From positions 1-25,485 of the forward strand of contig JAUIFJ010000040.1 in assembly GCA_030429345.1 (NCBI GenBank): DNA of 25,485 nucleotides, in the 5' to 3' direction. A program made the translations under genes and the position numbers. Below the pieces are notes generated by a model. It was not told the DNA's origin. It did not search any database and saw only the letters and a list, made by a program, of their open reading frames with translations. This document shows, in pieces, positions 19,701 to 25,485 of this stretch. Position 1 is the stretch's first letter, and the number at the start of each line of letters is the position of its first letter. The stretch is from a bacterium (lineage in GTDB: Bacteria > CAIWAD01).

Positions 19701-21062
19701 ATGTCACAGACCCAGACCCTGCAGCTGCCCAAGACACAGATGCTGGAGCCACTGCTGCCGAAGGGATACACACACCACAGGGAGTTCCATTCCCATTCGT
19801 CCATCGACCTCTTCTGCCACTGCCCACAGGCCTACAAGGCACGCTACATCGACCCCAAGCTGGGGATCGAACACCAGGTGGTCGAGAACCCCACGGGACC
19901 CCTGCCCCTGGGAACCCTGCTGCACCGGTGCCTGGAACTCACCACCCAGGAACTGTGGGCCGGCGGACACTCAGGCAGGGTGGTCAAGGAAGCACACCTG
20001 TACTATGACATGCTGAACCAGGCCTTTGCTGAAGACCCTGCTGCAGGTGCCCCCGTCCTGACAGAGGCACAGGAGATCCTGAAACACTGGCTGCCCACCG
20101 AGCTGGTGGACGCCCAATCCATCCGTGGACTCGAATGGCCTTTTCAGCTGATCCTGGAAGACCTGGAAGGCGATGTAGGGATCCGAGGCTACATCGATCG
20201 GCTGGAACACCGGGGCGATGACACCGTCCGCATCGTGGACTACAAGTCCAGCAGACTGCTCTTCACACACGACGAGCTGAGGAGGTCCAGGCAGGCAAGC
20301 ATCTATGAGCTGGCCGTCCGGGACAGCACGGTCCTCAACGTCCATCCCGAGACCCCGGTGGACATCGAGTTCGTGATGCTACGCCACCCCGGAATCAACC
20401 AGCGAACCACCCGCAGTCCCGAGCAGCTGAACCAGGCTTTCACCGAAATCGTCGGCCTGGTCCGCAAGATCGAGTCCACCAGGGAATTCAGGCCACAGCT
20501 GAACAAGAACTGCGCGTACTGCGAACACCGGCACGCCTGCCCGCTGTGGCGTCAGATCATCGATCAGGGCCTGCCACAGGCGCAAATAGACCCCATGGAC
20601 GTCACGGCCGTGGCAGAGGAATACGAGCGGATGAACAACGCAGCAAAAATCCTTTACCGCAGAAAGGAAGAGCTGGGGGACGTGATGCGCACCCACCTCA
20701 TCGGCCAGGACCACATCCAGACCCGGAATCACATTTACCGGCTGTCCAAGACAACGGAGACCGAGTTCTTGGATCCACACCGCGTGATCCAGATCTTTGC
20801 CAAGGCGTTCAAGCAGCCCCAGGCACGGATCATGGCACGCATCGGTGCCATCCGCAAAGGCGAGTACGACACGCTGATGAAAGCCCTGGGCGGCCGGCTC
20901 GACCTGCAGGAACTGGCGAAGGTGAAGGCGGAGATGAAGACCCTGATGATCCAGAACCCGGCGCCCAAGCTGCAGGCGTACAAGGCTTCGGTGCCTGAAT
21001 CACGCCCGGCAGGCAAGGTCAAGCGTGATCGACACACAAGATCATCACGGGGTCAGATCTAG
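19701..21062 (+). CDS. RecB/Cas4/AddB-like PD-(D/E)XK nuclease with Fe-S cluster motif
   Basis: 453 residues. All expected motifs are visible: HSSIDLFCHCPQAYKARYI (first cluster Cys) at about 31-49, GTLLH (motif with His) at about 71-75, IRGYIDRLE (Asp) and VRIVDYKSSR (D-x-K) around 160-185, RQASIYELAV (Q-x3-Y RecB motif) at about 200, and CAYCEHRHACPLW (C-x2-C-x5-C, the rest of the cluster) at about 273-285. The C-terminal 150 residues are helical with a basic tail. Enzymes of this group are DNA exonucleases used in recombination, repair or CRISPR adaptation. AAAGGA precedes the ATG. It stands after the repeat region as the first gene of a new transcription unit. Confidence 0.85.
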   Translation: MSQTQTLQLPKTQMLEPLLPKGYTHHREFHSHSSIDLFCHCPQAYKARYIDPKLGIEHQVVENPTGPLPLGTLLHRCLELTTQELWAGGHSGRVVKEAHLYYDMLNQAFAEDPAAGAPVLTEAQEILKHWLPTELVDAQSIRGLEWPFQLILEDLEGDVGIRGYIDRLEHRGDDTVRIVDYKSSRLLFTHDELRRSRQASIYELAVRDSTVLNVHPETPVDIEFVMLRHPGINQRTTRSPEQLNQAFTEIVGLVRKIESTREFRPQLNKNCAYCEHRHACPLWRQIIDQGLPQAQIDPMDVTAVAEEYERMNNAAKILYRRKEELGDVMRTHLIGQDHIQTRNHIYRLSKTTETEFLDPHRVIQIFAKAFKQPQARIMARIGAIRKGEYDTLMKALGGRLDLQELAKVKAEMKTLMIQNPAPKLQAYKASVPESRPAGKVKRDRHTRSSRGQI

Positions 21063-21197
21063 GGTCTCAATATTCCGGAAAACAGCAGGCCAAGGGCATC
21101 GTTTTCAGAAGCAAATTCCGGGCGGGAAATCCTTTGAAGAAAAGTGATCTGGAAAGATGATAGTCATAGCCTATCGAAACCGGAATATTGATAGGCT
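21063..21197. repeat. Inverted repeats in the gap after the nuclease gene
   Basis: CAATATTCCGG (21068-21078) is the exact reverse complement of CCGGAATATTG (21180-21190). The second copy lies in a hairpin, AGCCTATC (21168-21175) with GATAGGCT (21190-21197), an 8-bp perfect stem with a 14-nt loop. This arrangement of a repeated 11-mer, once free and once inside a hairpin loop, suggests a regulatory site, perhaps an operator pair. No T-run follows. Confidence 0.6.
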
Positions 21198-21227
21198 GCG
21201 GCTGATGTCGAGATGGTAGGCGGTGAA

Positions 21228-21320
21228 ATGGCCAGAATCAACAGCGTGAGACCCCGCCCGCGGCCCAAAACTTTCGCGCCGCGCCGCAGGCGCCTTGGCC
21301 ATCCGCAGAAGGAGTGGTGA
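21228..21320 (+). CDS. Tiny basic open frame (30 codons), tentative
   Basis: ATG 21228 follows AGGCGGTGA and reads MARINSVRPRPRPKTF with a Pro/Arg-rich tail ending GHPQKEW; its TGA overlaps the next start (TGATG at 21318-21322). The stop-start overlap fits the local style, but the length gives little statistical support. If translated it would be a very basic peptide. Confidence 0.3.
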   Translation: MARINSVRPRPRPKTFAPRRRRLGHPQKEW

Positions 21321-21985
21321 TGAAGAGGCAGGACGGGGCATTGAATCCTGCGCGCCGGCGGGCCCTGCCGGCCCCTGGGCGCGTCTGCGGCGTACCCTTG
21401 GGCAGTGGTGGGACGTGCCAGCGGCCGTCCGCCGATGGCCGGCCTTGCGCGGACCACGGGGGAAAGAGGGATCCGGACCCGCCGGCAGGACTACCCGACG
21501 GCTTCAAGGTCCACAAGGTGTTCAAGAAGGAGGACCGGCAGGCCGAGCTTGAGCGCTACGTCGAGCGCATCATGGTGGAGTACGGGTTGAACCAGTCGGC
21601 TGACCTGCGGCAGGTCCTGCTGTCCGGCATCGCCTACGTCCGCCTGCTCTTCGACGGCCCTACCTTGGAGCCCAAGGACCTGGACTACCTGAGCCGCGTT
21701 GTCGACCGCCACCTGCGGAACCTGCGGGCCACGCCGAAGGAGCAGCAGGAAGCCAGGTCGACGGGCGATCGGGACAGTAGCCTTCCAGGACCCGCGGGCC
21801 TGCAGGCTGCAGCGATCCTGGAGCGCGTGCGCGTCTCCCTTTCCCCTGGACAGCTGCAGGCCCTGGCCGGCGGAACAGGCGCCCAGGCCAAGGCGCCTGA
21901 AGCAGGCGAAGTCGAGGTAGAAGACCCGGAGTTCCCGGCGCCACGCCGGGCGGAACCAGACGACGAAGAGGACCTGTTCGACTGA
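21320..21985 (+). CDS. Zinc-motif protein, possible phage small terminase subunit
   Basis: 221 residues from ATG 21320 with AAGGAG at 21309-21314; two GTG codons just before are less well placed. Residues about 23-48 hold C-x10-C-x10-C-x2-HGG (RVCGVPLGSGGTC, then PCADHGG), the zinc knuckle seen at the N-terminus of many phage small-terminase-like proteins. A helical middle follows (ELERYVERIMVEYGLNQSAD, LRQVLLSGIAYVRLLFDG, DYLSRVVDRHLRNLRATP). The acidic C-terminus ends DDEEDLFD. No large terminase gene follows, so the assignment is tentative; a general phage DNA-binding protein is the alternative. Confidence 0.55.
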   Translation: MKRQDGALNPARRRALPAPGRVCGVPLGSGGTCQRPSADGRPCADHGGKRDPDPPAGLPDGFKVHKVFKKEDRQAELERYVERIMVEYGLNQSADLRQVLLSGIAYVRLLFDGPTLEPKDLDYLSRVVDRHLRNLRATPKEQQEARSTGDRDSSLPGPAGLQAAAILERVRVSLSPGQLQALAGGTGAQAKAPEAGEVEVEDPEFPAPRRAEPDDEEDLFD

Positions 21986-22426
21986 GATCCGCTGAGATCT
22001 TCTGATTTTCCGGGAATCGTGTCCGAGAAATCGCAGAATTCAGAAAATTGCTCTACTGTTTCTTAGTGAATTGCCTTTTCTGGCGAATGCCGCCAAAGCT
22101 AAACTTGTCCTAGAATCCCCATTCCCGGACTAGAATTAGGGGCGGCGAAGTCTAGGCTGTAGAGCGATTGGGCTGCCTGGTAGTGCTGATCCGCTTCTGC
22201 TGCGATGCGCGCGCCGCGCGCCCTGGGGACAGGGGGGGGGTGGTTGCTGGGAAAGCTCGAGTGGGTAGGCGGTCTCCACGGCGGAAAGGGGTCCTTTCCC
22301 GCACGAGGGGGTCGGATGAAAGTTTCAGCCCATGTCCGAGAATCTTAGATTCTGGACCTATTCCGCCGCTCTTTTCAGGGTGCTCAAGCCGCTGTGAGAC
22401 TCAAGGAATTGGCAGGGATCTCACCA
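21986..22426. promoter_or_regulatory. Non-coding region before the restriction-modification operon, two hairpins
   Basis: About 440 bp without a believable gene; the + frame open here is a shadow of the downstream gene. It includes a nine-G run (22231-22239) and CTAGAAT direct repeats near 22111 and 22131. One hairpin at 22281-22302 is GGAAAGG, loop GGT, CCTTTCC with two more pairs. Another at 22334-22357 is GTCC, bulged G, AGAATC, loop TTA, GATTCT, GGAC. The second lies 70 bp before the operon start and may be an operator or attenuator. No controller (C) gene is seen, so control may rest on these or on the methyltransferase. Confidence 0.45.
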
Positions 22427-22864
22427 TTGGATACTCTCAGCAAGACCGATCGATCAATTCGCATGTCTCACATCCGGGGCAAGGACACGAAGCCCGAGCT
22501 GCTTGTTCGTTCCCTGATTCATCGCATGGGTTATCGATTCCGTCTGCATGGCAGGGGGCTTCCAGGAAAGCCGGACATCGTGTTTCCAGCCAGAAGCAAG
22601 GTGATCTTCGTTCATGGCTGCTTTTGGCATCGCCACGCAGGATGCCCCCAGTCAAGGACTCCCAAGACGAACGTGGAGTTTTGGACTCGCAAGTTCGAGA
22701 CGAATGTGTCGCGAGATCGACGGGTCGAGAACGACTTGAAGGAAAAGGGGTGGGACGTGTTGGCGATTTGGGAATGCGAGCTGGCTCACATGGAAGACAT
22801 GAAGTACAGGATTCAAGCATTCCTGGATGGATCTCGAAATGGGGGTGGGAATGAAGTCCGTTGA
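22427..22864 (+). CDS. vsr: Very short patch repair endonuclease Vsr
   Basis: 145 residues from TTG 22427 (AGGGA before it, and homologues begin around this DTLSK...RS-x-x-MS-x-IRGKDT point); GTG 22394 gives 156 residues. Family blocks present: IRMSHIRGKDTKPE, GYRFRLHGRGLPGKPDIVF (catalytic Asp), VIFVHGCFWHRHAGC, FWTRKFETNVSRDRR and GWDVLAIWECEL. Vsr nicks the T strand at T:G mismatches formed when 5-methylcytosine deaminates, so it goes with C5-methyltransferases. Overlaps the methyltransferase gene by 14 bp. Confidence 0.93.
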   Translation: MDTLSKTDRSIRMSHIRGKDTKPELLVRSLIHRMGYRFRLHGRGLPGKPDIVFPARSKVIFVHGCFWHRHAGCPQSRTPKTNVEFWTRKFETNVSRDRRVENDLKEKGWDVLAIWECELAHMEDMKYRIQAFLDGSRNGGGNEVR

Positions 22865-24062
22865 GTTGTTCGCAGGTGCCGGAGGACTTGGTCTGGGCCT
22901 GTCGATGGTTGGATTTCATCCAGAAATGGTAGTTGAATGGGACAAGTGGTGTTGTGACACGATAAACATCAATCAAGAACGGGGACATCCCCTGGTTCGA
23001 GATTGGCGCGTGATACGCGGCGACGTGAGGGATGTCGGATTCGAGCGCCTGCATGGAAAAGTGGACCTGGTATCCGGAGGCCCGCCTTGTCAGCCTTTTT
23101 CCTTGGGTGGGAAGCATCGAGCATTCGATGATGAACGGGACATGTGGCCAGCTTCGGCGGAGATCGTTCGTGAGTTGGCACCTCGCGCCTTTCTGTTCGA
23201 GAATGTGAAGGGTATCACCCGCGCTTCCTTCATTAACTATTTCCAGTACGTGCAACTCAGGCTATCCTATCCCGAAGTGCGGCCCAGGAAGAGCGAGGAT
23301 TGGCTGGATCACCTGAAGCGCCTGGAGCGTCACAAGACACGTGGAAGACATCGTGGCTTGTGGTACAGGGTGATTGCTCGTGTCTTGAACGCCGCGGATC
23401 ATGGTGTTCCTCAGAGAAGGGAGCGCGTCTTCATCGTGGGGTTCAGAAGTGATCAGAAACAGGGCTGGTCATTTCCTTCTCCCACGCATTCCCTGGATCG
23501 GTTGCTTTGGGATCAATGGGTGACGGGCGAGTATTGGGAACGACATCGAATCTCCAAGCGCCGCCGCCCAGACACACCAGGTAGGTTCGGCACGAGGGTG
23601 CGCAAACTGACTCGGGAGAGGGAGTTGGGGCCGCCCACTGAAAAGCCCTGGAAGACGATCCGGGATGCATTCCGAGGACTTCCCGATCCCCGGAGAAAAA
23701 GAGTCGATGTCCAGTTTCTGAATCACGGTTTCCAAGATGGTGCTCGAGTGTACCCTGGGCATTCAGGTAGTCCGATGGACCTGCCGGCCAAGACATTGAA
23801 AGCGGGCGATCACGGCGTCCCTGGTGGCGAGAACATGTTGATCGAGTTGAATGGCTCGGTTCGGTATTTCAGCGTCCGGGAGTCCGCCAGGCTGCAGACT
23901 TTTCCGGATGGATATGAATTGCACGGCTCTTGGACCGAATCGATGCGTCAGCTTGGGAACGCTGTTCCAGTTCGACTTGCCAAGGTGGTTGGGGCTTCCC
24001 TTGCCCGGCAATTGATCCTGAGTGAATCCGAGATCTTGTCCAAGGAAAGGGCTGGACGTTGA
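22851..24062 (+). CDS. DNA (cytosine-5) methyltransferase of a type II system
   Basis: 403 residues from ATG 22851 (in-frame ATGs at 22827 and 22839 are also possible; the conserved start is VELFAGAGGLGLG). Motifs: I VELFAGAGGLG, IV GGPPCQPFSLGG (catalytic Cys), VI FLFENVKGI, VIII HGVPQRRERVFIVG, IX RESARLQTFPDGYEL, X RQLGNAVPVRLAKVV. A long target-recognition stretch of about 150 residues lies between VIII and IX. It methylates the host's own sites so that the adjoining nuclease does not cut them. Coupled by overlap to the genes on both sides. Confidence 0.95.
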   Translation: MKSVELFAGAGGLGLGLSMVGFHPEMVVEWDKWCCDTININQERGHPLVRDWRVIRGDVRDVGFERLHGKVDLVSGGPPCQPFSLGGKHRAFDDERDMWPASAEIVRELAPRAFLFENVKGITRASFINYFQYVQLRLSYPEVRPRKSEDWLDHLKRLERHKTRGRHRGLWYRVIARVLNAADHGVPQRRERVFIVGFRSDQKQGWSFPSPTHSLDRLLWDQWVTGEYWERHRISKRRRPDTPGRFGTRVRKLTRERELGPPTEKPWKTIRDAFRGLPDPRRKRVDVQFLNHGFQDGARVYPGHSGSPMDLPAKTLKAGDHGVPGGENMLIELNGSVRYFSVRESARLQTFPDGYELHGSWTESMRQLGNAVPVRLAKVVGASLARQLILSESEILSKERAGR

Positions 24063-24661
24063 GCGACCAGTACAATCCACTCGACAAGGGCAACCTGGCG
24101 GAGAGCGTCGTGCGCGCGATCCTGGAAAAAGAGGCGGAACCGCTCGGGGGACTCGCCAAGTTCCAGGGGGCAGGTGTATACGCCATTTACTACTCGGGAG
24201 GGCTAGAGCTCTACAAGCGGATTCGATGCTCCACACCTGTTCCTGCGGCTGGGGTGCCCGTCTATGTTGGAAAGGCTGTTCCCGATGGTGCCCGGAAAGG
24301 AGTAAAGGGACTCGAAAAGAAGCCGGGGAATTCGCTATTCAAGCGGCTTTCGGATCACGCGAAGAGCGTCGACGCCGCCGTGGATCTTGAACTGGGAGAC
24401 TTCTGGTGCCGTCATCTGGTCGTGGACGACATATGGATCCCCTTGGGCGAGGCGCTGCTCATCGCCCGGTTCACTCCTGTTTGGAACACGATCGTGGATG
24501 GTTTTGGCAATCACAATCCTGGAAAGGGCAGGCGCGAGGGATTGCGTCCTCGTTGGGACACGTTGCATCCAGGCAGGGATTGGGCCACCAAGTTCAAGGA
24601 GAGGCCTGAATCCAGGGAGACGATCGCCAATGAGGTCAGGATGGAATTGGAAGGCTCCTAG
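24059..24661 (+). CDS. Eco29kI-like GIY-YIG type II restriction endonuclease
   Basis: 200 residues from a TTG start overlapping the methyltransferase stop (TTGA), with GGAAAGGG upstream. The N-terminus YNPLDKGNLAESVVRAIL and FQGAGVYAIYYSG ... VPVYVGKAVPDGARKG give the GIY-YIG type core (VYA-x-YY, then VYVGK). LFKRLSDHAKS, DFWCRHLVVDDIWIPLGEAL, FTPVWNTIVDGFGNHNPG and WDTLHPGRDWA are the segments I associate with the Eco29kI family. Eco29kI itself cuts CCGCGG; whether this enzyme does is inferred. Full length and intact. The TTG start may keep its level below that of the methyltransferase. Confidence 0.88.
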   Translation: MSDQYNPLDKGNLAESVVRAILEKEAEPLGGLAKFQGAGVYAIYYSGGLELYKRIRCSTPVPAAGVPVYVGKAVPDGARKGVKGLEKKPGNSLFKRLSDHAKSVDAAVDLELGDFWCRHLVVDDIWIPLGEALLIARFTPVWNTIVDGFGNHNPGKGRREGLRPRWDTLHPGRDWATKFKERPESRETIANEVRMELEGS

Positions 24662-24708
24662 CGTGATCCAAGCATTGCAAACCTCGTCGTGTTGATGGAG
24701 GTGATTTT

Positions 24709-24960
24709 GTGAAACGCCTTTACCAGGGTGACGAATTGCGGCATAGAGCAGAAGCTTTGGGTGTGAACATCTATTGTGCACCTTCAGAGAACTTTTTATC
24801 TGGCAGGCAGGATCTGGCCACGGAATACGAGATACAAAGGCGCGTGATCGAGGCTGAAAGGGCAACACGTGAGTCTAGGCTTTGGATTGTCGCACTAGTC
24901 TCAGCAATTGCTTCAGTTCTAAGTGCTGTAGCGGCCGTGATCGCAGTAACATTGAGATAG
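24709..24960 (+). CDS. Small single-pass membrane protein
   Basis: 83 residues from GTG 24709, set by a perfect GGAGGTGA ribosome site ending 4 bp before. The middle is a charged amphipathic helix (LATEYEIQRRVIEAERATRE) and the C-terminus one transmembrane helix (LWIVALVSAIASVLSAVAAV) with a very short end, LR. A tail-anchored small protein of this form beside restriction genes and a HEPN-motif gene could be an effector or sensor; the role is not known. Base composition drops in GC from here on. Confidence 0.65.
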   Translation: MKRLYQGDELRHRAEALGVNIYCAPSENFLSGRQDLATEYEIQRRVIEAERATRESRLWIVALVSAIASVLSAVAAVIAVTLR

Positions 24961-24997
24961 TCAAATTGTTTCGATCGCCTCAAAACTGGATGAGAGA

Positions 24998-25485
24998 TTG
25001 ATTCACGGTATTGACAGATGTCGTCTTCCCGAGCTGTTTCCTACGGACAAACATGATCGTGAGTTTTGGGAATGGCTTGGCCGAGCGGTTGCCACGTATG
25101 GGTTTCTTGAGGATGTATTGCTGAGAGCCGTTTTCGTGTTTACAGGTAGCCGCAAAGTACCAGAAGATCAGATTGAGGAAGAATTGAAAAAGTGGTCAAA
25201 GATGATGCGATATGCAGTTGGTGATACGCTGGGAACTTTGATAAAGAGATACTCAGTCGCCTTGCAAGAGCACCCGGAAACAGAATTTGAGAACTACGAA
25301 GTACTTGTTTTGAAACTCCACTCAGCAGCAACACTTCGAAACATCCTCTGTCATTCATCATGGGGACCCCCAGATGCAAATGGAGCATCAATGCCGTTCT
25401 TCATGAATCGAAATATGGAATCAATTGCGACCAAGATGGATCACATATTCTTCAGAGAAGTGCATGTTCATGTTAAGGAGTTGGC
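24998..25485 (+). CDS. HEPN-motif protein, truncated at the window edge
   Basis: Open frame from a TTG at 24998 to the right edge (about 162 residues seen, 3' end missing); the frame is open from 24956, so the true start may be earlier. It reads IHGIDRCRLPELFPTDKHD, WLGRAVATYGFLEDVLLRAV, and later AATLRNILCHSSWGPPD. RNILCH is an R-N-x3-H motif, the catalytic signature of HEPN ribonucleases, in the expected setting of a helical protein with an E-D/LL helix before it and SW after. HEPN RNases are common toxins and abortive-infection effectors. It follows the membrane-protein gene by 37 bp. Confidence 0.6.
   Translation, partial: MIHGIDRCRLPELFPTDKHDREFWEWLGRAVATYGFLEDVLLRAVFVFTGSRKVPEDQIEEELKKWSKMMRYAVGDTLGTLIKRYSVALQEHPETEFENYEVLVLKLHSAATLRNILCHSSWGPPDANGASMPFFMNRNMESIATKMDHIFFREVHVHVKEL

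Noticed and set aside
19646-22221. 15-bp GC-only sequence at 19646-19660 with an exact inverted copy at 22207-22221
   Set aside because: Low-complexity alternating G and C in GC-rich DNA; expected by chance, though possible as long-range inverted repeat.
22168-22854. 228-codon + frame overlapping the vsr gene
   Set aside because: Its second half is an out-of-frame reading of the well-recognised vsr gene, and the first half is Arg/Gly/Ser-rich with no family signal.
1-25485. tRNA, rRNA, CRISPR array or transposase gene
   Set aside because: No cloverleaf-like sequence, spaced direct-repeat array or transposase or integrase motif was seen on either strand by eye.

Overview
The window is about 25.5 kb of mostly GC-rich, very densely packed DNA in which every convincing gene lies on the + strand. 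Neighbouring genes are joined again and again by ATGA, GTGA or TTGA stop-start overlaps. The gene content is typical of the early or accessory part of a phage, prophage or phage-derived plasmid: dozens of small unrecognised proteins, several helix-turn-helix (HTH) proteins, an orphan cytosine methyltransferase, ASCH/PUA-like domains, a phage Gp37/Gp68 (DUF5131) protein, an MmcB-like nuclease-fold protein, a DUF551-type protein, a RecB/Cas4-like Fe-S nuclease and a possible small-terminase-like protein. I see no integrase, capsid, tail, large terminase or polymerase gene, no rRNA or tRNA and no CRISPR array, so phage origin is inferred from content and architecture. The host is probably a high-GC bacterium; I cannot name it.

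Layout. 1-2699: the tail end of an acidic protein, an HU/IHF-like protein, a YfiM/VanZ-like membrane protein, a coiled-coil protein with two HTH-like repeats, a Cro/C1-like HTH protein and two small unknowns. 2700-3880: an AT-richer insert of two overlapping genes (one a membrane protein) closed by a strong intrinsic terminator, which looks like an acquired cargo cassette. 3912-19002: one nearly unbroken run of about 36 small genes, containing the orphan methyltransferase, two PUA-superfamily proteins, many Cys-knuckle proteins, two sets of local paralogues, the Gp37-like and MmcB-like genes, and at the end a cluster of HTH proteins.

19003-19700 is the only large non-coding stretch. It holds a 192-bp imperfect palindrome with 29-bp perfect arms, direct and inverted repeats, GA tracts, and three hairpins, two of them with the ultra-stable GCGAAGC core. 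It is the best candidate for a replication origin or master control region. It precedes the Fe-S PD-(D/E)XK nuclease (19701-21062). A second repeat-bearing gap (21063-21319) leads into the zinc-motif protein that may be a small terminase.

From 22000 to the right edge lies a defence island: a Vsr mismatch endonuclease, a C5-cytosine methyltransferase and an Eco29kI-like GIY-YIG restriction enzyme in one overlapping operon, then a small single-pass membrane protein and a truncated gene with an RNxxxH (HEPN-type) motif. That last pair is the most likely place for a poorly described defence module.
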